From positions 1-6,756 of the forward strand of contig JACNIV010000047.1 in NCBI GenBank assembly GCA_014382915.1: a stretch of 6,756 nucleotides of DNA. The letters run 5' to 3'. The position numbers were made by a program, and so were the translations under genes. This stretch comes from Candidatus Cloacimonadota bacterium (GTDB taxonomy: Bacteria > Cloacimonadota > Cloacimonadia > Cloacimonadales > TCS61). The notes under the pieces are model-generated. The model made no database searches and was not told the origin of the DNA. It worked only from the letters and a program-made list of their open reading frames with translations. Below, in pieces: positions 1 to 6,272 of the stretch (its first letter is position 1; every line of letters begins with the position of its first letter).

Positions 1-1081
1 CCAGGATTTTAGCATCGCGGTACAATCTTTCTACAGTATAATCTTTGGAATATCCATAGCCCCCAAAAATTTGAACAGCTTTTCGAGTAACGTCTACTGC
101 AATATTTGCTGCGTAATATTTTGCCATGGCAGCTTCTTTGGAAAATCTTTTTATTCCTGCATCTTTACACCATGCAGCATTATAGACAAGCAACCTGGCA
201 GCATGGATTTGAGTAGCCATTTCAGCAAGCATATTCTGGATCATTTCAAATTTACAAATTGGTTTGCCGAAAGCCACTCGTTCCTTAGAATATTTTACTG
301 CTTCATCTAAAGCTGCTTGAGAGATTCCCACTGCCTGGGCTCCGATATCAATTCTTGAAACATCAAGTGTGTTCATGCATATATAAAATCCCTGACCTTC
401 TTCTCCCAGACGATTTTCTTTGGGTACTTTGCAGTCTTCAAAGATCAATTCACAGTTTCCGGTTGCTCTGATTCCCATCAGGTTTTCGTGATTACCAAGA
501 GAAAAACCAGGAGTATCTCGATCAACAATAAATGCACTGATCCCTTTATGTTTGAGTTCTTTATTTGTATAAGCAAAAACAATAAAAATTCCAGCTTCAG
601 TACCATTAGTTATAAATCTTTTTGCTCCGTTCAAAATGTAATGGTCTCCATCAAGTACAGCAGTTGTTTCCAGAGAAGCAACATCAGAGCCGGCATTCGG
701 TTCTGTGATACCGATTGCTCCGATTTTTTCTCCTGAACAGAGAAATGGCAGATATTTTTGTTTTTGTTCTTCTGTTCCAAATTGCATAATAGGATAAGCA
801 CAAAGAGAATTATTAACCGCAACAATGACACCTGTAGAAGCACAAGCTCTGGAGATCTCTTCAATAGCTATTGCCAGAGATACGTAATCAAATTCTGAAC
901 CACCGTATTTCTCGGGAACAAAGATGCCAAGTAAACCGAGCTTTGCCAGTTTCTTTATGCTTTCTCTGGGAAATTCACCAGAAACATCAATTTCCGGTGC
1001 TAATGGTGCCAATTCGTTTTCGGCAAATTTTCTGACCTCAGATTGAAGCATCTTCTGGTCATTAGTTAATTCAAAATTCAT
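1..1081 (-). CDS. Acyl-CoA dehydrogenase A (C-terminus cut by window edge)
   Basis: This gene encodes an FAD-dependent acyl-CoA dehydrogenase, which makes the alpha,beta double bond of an acyl-CoA and passes electrons to electron-transfer flavoprotein in the cytoplasm. I translated it by hand from the ATG at 1081-1079; 360 residues fit before the edge, and the family usually has about 380. The helical N-terminal domain ends near residue 118. The flavin loop ITEPNAGSD is at 125-133, RFIT at 155-158, the CoA-contacting Arg of DVSR at 243, the cross-subunit FAD elements RVAFG at 268-272 and QIFGG at 337-341, and ERLYRDAKIL at 351-360. The catalytic Glu loop (EGTxxIQ) would lie just beyond the edge. 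AAGGAG sits 5 bases before the start, and the gene follows B after 26 bases, so it should be co-transcribed with it. Butyryl- or branched-chain acyl-CoA is the likely substrate class, but the exact one cannot be read. In contrast to B and C, no motif present in the window is damaged. Confidence 0.93.
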   Translation of the reverse strand, partial: MNFELTNDQKMLQSEVRKFAENELAPLAPEIDVSGEFPRESIKKLAKLGLLGIFVPEKYGGSEFDYVSLAIAIEEISRACASTGVIVAVNNSLCAYPIMQFGTEEQKQKYLPFLCSGEKIGAIGITEPNAGSDVASLETTAVLDGDHYILNGAKRFITNGTEAGIFIVFAYTNKELKHKGISAFIVDRDTPGFSLGNHENLMGIRATGNCELIFEDCKVPKENRLGEEGQGFYICMNTLDVSRIDIGAQAVGISQAALDEAVKYSKERVAFGKPICKFEMIQNMLAEMATQIHAARLLVYNAAWCKDAGIKRFSKEAAMAKYYAANIAVDVTRKAVQIFGGYGYSKDYTVERLYRDAKIL

Positions 1082-1107
1082 AACTTCTCCTTTCTTTTAT
1101 TTTTTTA

Positions 1108-2244
1108 TTATTTTCCTAATATTTGTCTTGCAATTACAATTTTTTGAATTTCCGAAGTTCCTTCTCCGATTTCCATAAGTTTTTCATCCCGGATGAACCG
1201 CTCAACAGGATATTCCTTAGTAAGTCCTAACATTCCATGAAGCTCGATTGCTGTGTTTGTTGCTTTCATACCGATCAATGAAGCATAATATTTTCCCATG
1301 GCAGCTTCTTTAGTTAAAGGTCTTCCTGCATCTTTCAGTTCAGCAGCCTGATAGATAAGTAAACGGGCAGCTTCGATCTCAGTCCCCATTTCAGCGATAG
1401 TGGATTGTATTGATTGTTGTCGGGATAACAGTTTATTAGATATTGAATGGGATTTCACAAACTTTACAGCATATTCAAGGGCACCCTGAGCGATTCCCAG
1501 AGCAAGAGCACCGATGGAAATTCTACCACCATCGAGTGTTTGCATGAAAATTTTGAAACCATCACCTTCTTCGCCTAAAAGATTTTCCCTGGGGATCTTA
1601 CAATCTTCAAAAATCAATTCTGAAGTGATCGAACCCCGCAAACCCATTTTATCTTCTTCTTTTCCCAGTATGAACCCCGGAGTTCCTTTTTCCACCACAA
1701 AGGCAGAAATTCCCTGATAACCCAATGATGGATTTTTTGTGGCAGTAAGTACAATTACATCGGCAACATGACCGGAAGTGATAAAGCACTTCGTTCCATT
1801 TATTATATATTCATCACCAACCAGTTTTGCAGTGGTTTCGGTGGCAGATGCATCACTTCCAGCATTCGGTTCTGTTAATCCGAAAGACCCTATCTTTTCA
1901 CCTTTTGCAAGCGGAATAAGCCACTTCTGTTTCTGAGATTCGTTGCCTGCCTGATATATCGGAGCAACAGCAAGAGAAGTATGAGCAGCAAAAAAGATTC
2001 CTGTAGAACCACAAGCCCTGCTTACTTCTTCTACTGCAATTGCATAAGATAATGTATCAAGACCTGCACCACCGTATTTTTTGGGAACAAATAAACCATA
2101 CAGATCCATTTCTCCCATTTTCTTTACTAAGTCATGCGGAAATTCACTGTTCAGATCAAGGTCTTTTGCTCTTGGAGCTACAACATTATCAGAGAACTCT
2201 TTGAGTTTTTCTCGAAAGGCTAAATGTTCCTCACTTAAGATCAT
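1108..2244 (-). CDS. Acyl-CoA dehydrogenase B (catalytic-type subunit, cross-subunit FAD residues lost)
   Basis: The product is a 378-residue acyl-CoA dehydrogenase, which is full family length. I chose the ATG at 2244-2242 because MILSEEHLAF begins where family members begin and because it overlaps the stop of C in ATGA. An in-frame ATG at 2415 would add 57 non-homologous residues inside C. Visible own-subunit features are LTEPNAGSD (123-131), CFITSG (153-158), the DGGR arginine (241), YPVERFIRD (345-353) and the catalytic loop EGTSEIQ (361-367, Glu361 as base). Two elements conserved in the family are missing. The Arg-x-x-Phe-Gly stretch reads HSISN (266-270), and the Gln-x-x-Gly-Gly stretch reads ELHGM (334-338). 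In homotetrameric relatives such as MCAD these side chains hold the neighbouring subunit's FAD. The inference is that B binds FAD and substrate but needs another subunit, probably C, to complete the site. The SD is weak, so translation is probably coupled to C. Confidence 0.93.
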   Translation of the reverse strand: MILSEEHLAFREKLKEFSDNVVAPRAKDLDLNSEFPHDLVKKMGEMDLYGLFVPKKYGGAGLDTLSYAIAVEEVSRACGSTGIFFAAHTSLAVAPIYQAGNESQKQKWLIPLAKGEKIGSFGLTEPNAGSDASATETTAKLVGDEYIINGTKCFITSGHVADVIVLTATKNPSLGYQGISAFVVEKGTPGFILGKEEDKMGLRGSITSELIFEDCKIPRENLLGEEGDGFKIFMQTLDGGRISIGALALGIAQGALEYAVKFVKSHSISNKLLSRQQSIQSTIAEMGTEIEAARLLIYQAAELKDAGRPLTKEAAMGKYYASLIGMKATNTAIELHGMLGLTKEYPVERFIRDEKLMEIGEGTSEIQKIVIARQILGK

Positions 2245-3353
2245 TTTAATAACTCTTTTGCTATTTGAGATTTTGAGATCATTGGTGATGTTTCCAATAA
2301 CTGCAGAACTTTTGCATCCCGGAAATAACGTTCCAGTGGATAATCTTTCATATAGCCATATCCACCATGAACCTGTATGGAATTTAGACCTGCAAATACA
2401 CCTAAATCTCCACAATAGATCCGGGTAATTTTTGAAGCTATTCCAACGTCTTCCCCTTTATCTACTTTAGAGGCTGCATCATAAACCAGCAATCTTGCGG
2501 TTTCTATTTTCATTTTTATTTCGGACATCATCTCCTGGATCATAGGAAATTCACAAATCCTATGACCAAATTGCACACGTTCTTTGGAATATTTAATTGC
2601 AGTTTCCAGTGCTGTTTGAGCAATTCCCAGAGAGATAGCAGAGAAACCTATATTTGCATAATCATGAATTTCGGATTGAATCTTTCCACCTTTATCATCT
2701 GGGATGAAACAAGCTTCTTTAGTTAATTTTAGATCTTTGAATTCTGCACCTGCAAAACCGGCTGCTCTCATTCCCAGAAGATTTTTTGAAGATAGATGTA
2801 TTCCTTTAGTATCGTTCTCTATTATATAAAATTTATTAACATCTGAAGTTGAAACCGGCATTATAAAAAAGTCTGCAGATTCACCATTTAATAAAAATTC
2901 TCTATGTCCCGAAAAATTAAAATTATCACCTTCTGCTTTCAAATCATTTTTTTCTTCCGGCAGGTCTATTTCCGGTTCGCAGACAAATCCTCCGATTTCA
3001 CCATTTGAAAGTCTGTTCAAATACTTTTCTTTAAAAGATTCATTACCATATTTCATCAAAGGATAGGCTACCATACAATTATTTACAACGAGAATTGTAC
3101 CGATCGAAGCACAGATTTTAGATATTTCTTCAACGGCAATACAAAGGCTGGTCACATCTAATTCAACTCCACCGTATTTTTCGGGAATTATCAGACTTAA
3201 TAATCCCAATTCGGATAATTTACCGATGATATCTTTTGGGAAGACACCATTCTTTTCAATATCTTCAGCAATTGGTTCAAGTTCCGATGTGGTAAATTTC
3301 CTGAATTCATCCCGAATCATTTTTTGTTCATTATTAAGATTTATTAAACTCAC
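2241..3353 (-). CDS. Divergent acyl-CoA dehydrogenase C (probable non-catalytic partner of B)
   Basis: The product is a 370-residue member of the acyl-CoA dehydrogenase fold, complete from N- to C-terminus. It starts at GTG (3353-3351) with GGGAGG only 4 bases upstream. The start is supported by alignment of INLNNEQKMI with A's N-terminus. The flavin loop TEPNAGSD is replaced by CEPEIDLP (125-132), Phe-Ile-Thr by FLL (153-155), the CoA-contacting Arg by Asn234, and EGTxxIQ by ETSPMIS (354-360). The Glu is kept, but the Gly, Thr and Gln around it are gone. The middle region (165-185) is shortened. The elements that contact the neighbouring subunit's FAD are intact: RVQFG (259-263), MIQ (271-273), QVHGG (327-331). 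The frame is open over the whole length and conserved in its second half, so this is not a decaying pseudogene. I infer a structural or half-site subunit of a C/B heteromer. It is the first dehydrogenase gene after the RHH gene, 56 bases downstream of it. Confidence 0.9.
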   Translation of the reverse strand: MSLINLNNEQKMIRDEFRKFTTSELEPIAEDIEKNGVFPKDIIGKLSELGLLSLIIPEKYGGVELDVTSLCIAVEEISKICASIGTILVVNNCMVAYPLMKYGNESFKEKYLNRLSNGEIGGFVCEPEIDLPEEKNDLKAEGDNFNFSGHREFLLNGESADFFIMPVSTSDVNKFYIIENDTKGIHLSSKNLLGMRAAGFAGAEFKDLKLTKEACFIPDDKGGKIQSEIHDYANIGFSAISLGIAQTALETAIKYSKERVQFGHRICEFPMIQEMMSEIKMKIETARLLVYDAASKVDKGEDVGIASKITRIYCGDLGVFAGLNSIQVHGGYGYMKDYPLERYFRDAKVLQLLETSPMISKSQIAKELLK

Positions 3354-3409
3354 TAAGCCTCCCTGAGCAAATTTTCATACAATTAAACTGGTTTTTAAAG
3401 CATAAAATA

Positions 3410-3700
3410 TTAACCGATCAGGAATTTTTTTGATTTTTTTGGTATACTGGAATCAGTTAGAATTTTTCGGAGAGAATCCATGTATTCAAAATATTTTTCC
3501 TCTTCTAATTCTTCTGATGTTACTTCCGATTTATTAATTGCCTTAAAATTCTTAACAAAATTAGTTAAAATTTGATTAATTAATTCTGAAAATGAAATAC
3601 CTTTTATCTTTGCAATTTTTTTTATTTCTTTGCTAACTTTAATGTCTAAATCGATTGTAGTTTTTTCCAGTTGTCTCTCTGTTTTATCTTTTTTCAACAT
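3410..3700 (-). CDS. Ribbon-helix-helix (CopG/Arc-like) DNA-binding protein
   Basis: The product is a 96-residue, lysine- and glutamate-rich protein. Residues 14-20 (TTIDLDI) fit the DNA-contacting beta strand, 23-33 the first helix and 36-50 (FSELINQILTNFVKN) the second helix of a ribbon-helix-helix fold. The dimer of such a fold inserts its strand into the DNA major groove. The tail (about 55-96) is acidic, then basic, with no recognised domain. GGAGG lies 4 bases before the ATG. It stands alone between Ptb-like 2 and dehydrogenase C, with no toxin gene beside it, so local transcription regulator is a better guess than antitoxin. A 9-bp inverted repeat 34-69 bases upstream is a candidate operator for autoregulation. 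Target and ligand are unknown. The fold call rests on pattern only. Confidence 0.72.
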   Translation of the reverse strand: MLKKDKTERQLEKTTIDLDIKVSKEIKKIAKIKGISFSELINQILTNFVKNFKAINKSEVTSEELEEEKYFEYMDSLRKILTDSSIPKKSKKFLIG

Positions 3701-3733
3701 TTGTCCTCCTGAAAAACATTTTTATAAACATCA

Positions 3734-3769
3734 ATTATCATTATCTTTACTCAAACATGGAATGATAAT
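3734..3769. promoter_or_regulatory. Inverted repeat upstream of the RHH gene, candidate operator
   Basis: ATTATCATT (3734-3742) and its exact reverse complement AATGATAAT (3761-3769) are separated by 18 bases. The arms lie between the RHH start codon and the CTTGACATTA box at 3775-3766 (minus strand), where a repressor could block RNA polymerase. RHH proteins commonly bind paired short sites in their own promoters. Binding here is inferred. Confidence 0.4.
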
Positions 3770-3775
3770 GTCAAG
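3766..3775 (-). promoter_or_regulatory. Possible promoter -35 box for rhh-acd unit
   Basis: On the minus strand this reads CTTGACATTA, containing a perfect TTGACA about 69 bases before the RHH start codon. The identical 10-mer lies about 59 bases before Ptb-like 1 (6142-6133). No convincing TATAAT follows at 16-18 bases in either place; a GATAAT is 23 bases away here. The class of promoter is therefore uncertain. Confidence 0.3.
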
Positions 3776-3807
3776 AAATTTAGCACATCATAAATACTAA
3801 ACAAGAT

Positions 3808-3824
3808 TGATGATTGAATCATCA
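3808..3824. repeat. 17-bp palindrome directly after the Ptb-like 2 stop codon
   Basis: TGATGATT G AATCATCA is a perfect 8-bp inverted repeat around one base, starting immediately after the stop codon of Ptb-like 2. It is AT-rich and lacks a clear T-run, so it is a poor intrinsic terminator. A protein-binding site or an mRNA 3' end structure are alternatives. Confidence 0.4.
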
Positions 3825-4730
3825 TTAGCTTCCAACTAATGCTGCTACCGTAATCGAGTAGAATTTTGATTCATCACTATCACTTCGTGAAGTTAAAACT
3901 ACCGGAACTTTTGCTCCGGTAATAATACCTGCCATTTTTGCATTTGCCAGATATACACCTGCTTTATAAAAGGAATTACAAGCTTCGATATTTCCAAAGA
4001 CAATGGCATCTGCATCACCTCCAACAGGACTATCGAAACCTTTAATTATACAAGATTGCTTGGAAATTGCCAGATCCAGAGCTATCGGGCCATCGATAAT
4101 TGCATCTTTGATCTGGTTTCGATTTGCCATTGCAGTGATAATTGCTGCATCATAAGAATTCTGATAATCTATAGCTACCTTTTCCGAGCAATTAAGCATG
4201 GCTACTTTAGGTTTCTCGATCCCGAATTTATGGCAGACATCAATTAGATAATTTGCCATGGCAATTTTTTGCTTGAGGTCGGGTTGCAGGATTACTGCAA
4301 TATCCGATACAAACAGCAATTTATGGTAAGTAGGATATTCTAAGATTGTCACATGCGAAAGTATCGCTTTGGGAGGGAGAATTCCTGTTTCCTTATTTAG
4401 TATAGCTTTTAGATAATCTGCTGTGCCTACCAGACCTTTAACCAGAACATCCGCTTTACCTTCTCTGATAAGTTTTACCGCAAGATGTGCAGATTGTTTG
4501 GGTTCTTTTTCATCAATGATCTCGAGTCCTGATATGTTAAAATTAATGTCTTTGGCTATTTGTTGTATTTTTTCTTTATCACCAACGAGTACAGCCTTGA
4601 TCAGATTTGCATCGATAGCTTTCTTTACCGCACTTAATATATTCTGTTCTTCTGCTGCTACCACAGCGATTGTTTTCTTCTCAGATTTTCTTAATTTCTC
4701 TACAACTTGATCTAATTTTGTGATGGGCAT
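3825..4730 (-). CDS. ptb: Phosphate butyryltransferase-type acyltransferase (Ptb-like 2)
   Basis: The product is a 301-residue PTA/PTB-family protein of usual length. The family swaps CoA for phosphate on a short acyl group (acyl-CoA + Pi to acyl-phosphate + CoA), and a butyrate kinase then makes ATP. Visible landmarks are ADVLVKGLVGT (93-103), ILSHVTILEYPTYHKLLFVSD (within 123-143), PKVAMLN (174-180), IIDGPIALDLA (211-221), GGDADAIVFGNIEACN (237-252) and VVLTSRSDS (277-285). RGQI of the family reads RNQI, and VP before the IEA motif reads FG. The substrate may therefore not be butyryl-CoA, and branched acyl groups are possible. No kinase gene is in the window. AGGAG lies 7 bases before the ATG, whose A is also the last base of the cupin stop codon (TAATG), indicating coupled translation. 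Phosphate acetyltransferase is less likely given the whole-length Ptb pattern. Confidence 0.88.
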   Translation of the reverse strand: MPITKLDQVVEKLRKSEKKTIAVVAAEEQNILSAVKKAIDANLIKAVLVGDKEKIQQIAKDINFNISGLEIIDEKEPKQSAHLAVKLIREGKADVLVKGLVGTADYLKAILNKETGILPPKAILSHVTILEYPTYHKLLFVSDIAVILQPDLKQKIAMANYLIDVCHKFGIEKPKVAMLNCSEKVAIDYQNSYDAAIITAMANRNQIKDAIIDGPIALDLAISKQSCIIKGFDSPVGGDADAIVFGNIEACNSFYKAGVYLANAKMAGIITGAKVPVVLTSRSDSDESKFYSITVAALVGS

Positions 4731-5098
4731 TACAGTACTCCTGATTTTGTCTTGTATCGCTCGGAATCATCAAATACATCAATAACCATAACTTTAGTAG
4801 GAAAATTTGCTGAATGGACAACTCCGGCAGGGATAAAATAGCTATCACCTTTGCGATATATTTTCGTTTGATCACCGATCGTTAATTCCATCTCACCATC
4901 AACCACAATTCCCCATTGTGAGCAGTGAGAATGGTCGGGCATATTGCCAACAGGTTCAATCTCGAAAAATACAACTTGTTTTTTTGTACTTTGAAGCAGC
5001 CAGCCACGAATTCCATCGATGGGAATTTCAATTTCAGGAAGACGATGGATCATTTCCGGGTAGGGGATACCCTTGAATTTTTTTCTTTGATCATTCAT
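4730..5098 (-). CDS. Small single-domain cupin
   Basis: The product is a 122-residue protein forming one beta-barrel cupin domain. Motif 1 is seen as PDHSHCSQWGIVVDGEMEL (54-72), with the HxH pair at 56 and 58, but the usual Glu is absent and Gln or Trp occupies that region. Motif 2 is GDSYFIPAGVVHSAN (84-98), with the expected PxGxxHxxN. Two or three His could still bind a metal. There is no signal peptide or membrane segment. GGAG lies 7 bases upstream of the ATG. The gene sits between the two Ptb-like genes and ends in TAATG with the second, so it is very likely made with them. Its role is unknown: a metal-dependent accessory enzyme, or a small-molecule sensor or binding protein for the acyl intermediates, are guesses from context only. 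Confidence 0.85.
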   Translation of the reverse strand: MNDQRKKFKGIPYPEMIHRLPEIEIPIDGIRGWLLQSTKKQVVFFEIEPVGNMPDHSHCSQWGIVVDGEMELTIGDQTKIYRKGDSYFIPAGVVHSANFPTKVMVIDVFDDSERYKTKSGVL

Positions 5099-5118
5099 TA
5101 ATTAACTCCATAATATTT

Positions 5119-5153
5119 ATAAACTTTCAGTGATTGTGAATTAGAAAGTTTAT
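5119..5153 (-). other. Hairpin between Ptb-like 1 and cupin
   Basis: ATAAACTTTC (5119-5128) and GAAAGTTTAT (5144-5153) are exact reverse complements, 10 bp each, around a 15-base loop. The structure begins 3 bases after the Ptb-like 1 stop codon and ends 20 bases before the cupin start. With only AT-rich pairs and no T-run after it, an mRNA-processing or stability element inside the operon, or a weak attenuator, fits better than a full terminator. Confidence 0.5.
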
Positions 5154-5156
5154 TAT

Positions 5157-6077
5157 TTAATATCTATCTATAAGACATCCAACAGCAATGGAATAAAGCT
5201 TGGTTTTTTCACTATCTCCACGGGAAGATAACATAGCCGGAGCAATAGTTCCCGCAATATAACTGGCAGCTTCGGCATGAACGAGTTTAGTAAGTGTTTT
5301 ATAAAAAATATTTGAAGCTTCCAATTGAGGAAAGACAAGACAGTCGGCATCACCTGCAACATTACTTTTTATGCCTTTAACCATAACGCTGTCAGGATCG
5401 ATAGCAACATCGAGAGCAAGCGGTCCATCAATATCAGCATTTTTGATCTGTCCTCTATCTCCCATTTTGGCAATTATAGCAGCATCCGCACTCGAGTCGA
5501 ATAAGGGATTTGATTTCTCTGTGAAAGATAGAATTGCAACTTTGGGTACCTCTATTCCCAGATTATGAGCAGTATCAACAAGATAATTAGTTATGGCAAT
5601 TTTTTGTTGAACCGTTGGCAGAGGAATAAAAGCTGCATCACTTATGAGAAGCAGTTTATGATAAGTTGGAATTTCAAAAATAGCTACATGAGCAAGCACA
5701 GCGTTTGGTCTCATCAATCCGTTTTTCTTATCGATAATGCATTTTATGTAATTATCGGATGAGATCAAACCTTTCATCAAAATATCTGCTTTCTTGTTCT
5801 TGATCAATTCAACTGCTTTTTTGCCGGATTTCAGTTCATCAGGCTCGTGTATGATTTTAAATTTTTTACAATCGATCTTATTCTCTTTGCAGACTTGTTT
5901 GATGACTTTTTCATCGCCAATAAGAGTTGCTTCTGTTAAACCTATTTCATAAGCTTCGTGAACAGACATTATGGAATTGATATCATGCGCATAAGCCACT
6001 ACAACTCTTTTTTTGGGTCCATTTTTGGCTCTTTCTTTGGCAATTTCAATTAGCTGGTCAAGATGTTTTATTACCAT
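5157..6077 (-). CDS. ptb: Phosphate butyryltransferase-type acyltransferase (Ptb-like 1)
   Basis: The product is a 306-residue PTA/PTB-family protein and the first gene of the minus-strand block. It should exchange CoA and phosphate on a short-chain acyl group, linking acyl-CoA to substrate-level ATP synthesis through an acyl kinase that is not in this window. Landmarks are ADILMKGLISS (97-107), VLAHVAIFEIPTYHKLLLISD (within 127-147), PKVAILS (178-184), DRGQI (207-211), IDGPLALDVA (216-225), GDADCLVFPQLEASN (242-256) and MLSSRGDS (282-289). It keeps RGQI, which Ptb-like 2 has changed, while Ptb-like 2 keeps a more typical C-terminal LTSR region. The two are clearly diverged paralogues rather than a recent duplication, which suggests different acyl substrates or a mixed oligomer. 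GGAG lies 5 bases before the ATG. Confidence 0.88.
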   Translation of the reverse strand: MVIKHLDQLIEIAKERAKNGPKKRVVVAYAHDINSIMSVHEAYEIGLTEATLIGDEKVIKQVCKENKIDCKKFKIIHEPDELKSGKKAVELIKNKKADILMKGLISSDNYIKCIIDKKNGLMRPNAVLAHVAIFEIPTYHKLLLISDAAFIPLPTVQQKIAITNYLVDTAHNLGIEVPKVAILSFTEKSNPLFDSSADAAIIAKMGDRGQIKNADIDGPLALDVAIDPDSVMVKGIKSNVAGDADCLVFPQLEASNIFYKTLTKLVHAEAASYIAGTIAPAMLSSRGDSEKTKLYSIAVGCLIDRY

Positions 6078-6132
6078 TATCTCTCCGATTTTATCTCTTA
6101 TTTTTTATTAGCAAAATTTCTTTATTGAACTC

Positions 6133-6142
6133 TAATGTCAAG
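6133..6142 (-). promoter_or_regulatory. Possible promoter -35 box for the ptb-cupin-ptb unit
   Basis: The minus strand reads CTTGACATTA, with TTGACA about 59 bases before the Ptb-like 1 start. The same 10-mer precedes the RHH gene. No good -10 hexamer follows at standard spacing; the downstream sequence is simply A/T-rich. Confidence 0.3.
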
Positions 6143-6145
6143 CAA

Positions 6146-6167
6146 ATAAGAAAAATTGCTTTCTTAT
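6146..6167. repeat. 8-bp inverted repeat upstream of Ptb-like 1
   Basis: ATAAGAAA (6146-6153) and TTTCTTAT (6160-6167) are exact reverse complements with a 6-base gap. They lie just upstream (minus-strand sense) of the TTGACA box, so an activator-type binding site is possible. Chance occurrence in such AT-rich DNA cannot be excluded. Confidence 0.35.
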
Positions 6168-6201
6168 GCCTAAAATAGCATTAAATCGGCAATATCTTTT
6201 G

Positions 6202-6243
6202 TCAGACTTGCTCCGCAGCGAAGCGTGGAGCGAAGATGACAGA
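6202..6243. repeat. 42-bp hairpin-forming intergenic repeat, copy 1
   Basis: This copy matches copy 2 at 41 of 42 positions. The core from GCTCCGC to GCGTGGAGC folds into a stem of GCTCC/GGAGC plus G-T, C-G and two inner pairs, with one bulged A and a GAA loop. The start-to-start distance to copy 2 is 71 bases. It looks like a REP- or small MITE-like dispersed element. It is much more GC-rich than its surroundings. Confidence 0.8.
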
Positions 6244-6272
6244 CTCACTGCGAATCAAGTGTTGCTCTCCTA

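Noticed and set aside
71..736. Plus-strand open frames of about 80 codons at 71-310 and 488-736.
   Set aside because: They are antisense to dehydrogenase A, rich in Ser, Phe, Cys and Ile as expected from reversed coding DNA, and lack ribosome binding sites.
2245..2415. Extended N-terminus of dehydrogenase B from an ATG at 2415 (57 extra residues).
   Set aside because: The extra residues have no family similarity, lie wholly inside the conserved C-terminal part of dehydrogenase C, and the ATG at 2244 fits both homology and the ATGA overlap.
2081..2428. 115-codon plus-strand open frame across the C/B junction.
   Set aside because: It lies antisense to two strongly supported dehydrogenase genes and resembles no protein.
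2241..3353. Dehydrogenase C as a pseudogene.
   Set aside because: It is full length with no frameshift, retains the interface and C-terminal motifs, and is tightly coupled to B. The losses are confined to the flavin and substrate half-site.
3410..3700. Antitoxin half of a toxin-antitoxin pair.
   Set aside because: No small toxin frame lies on either side. The neighbours are metabolic genes at 56 and 124 bases.
4056..5762. Several 60-95 codon frames inside the Ptb-like genes and cupin, on both strands.
   Set aside because: They overlap conserved Ptb or cupin coding sequence in other frames and show no independent start signals.
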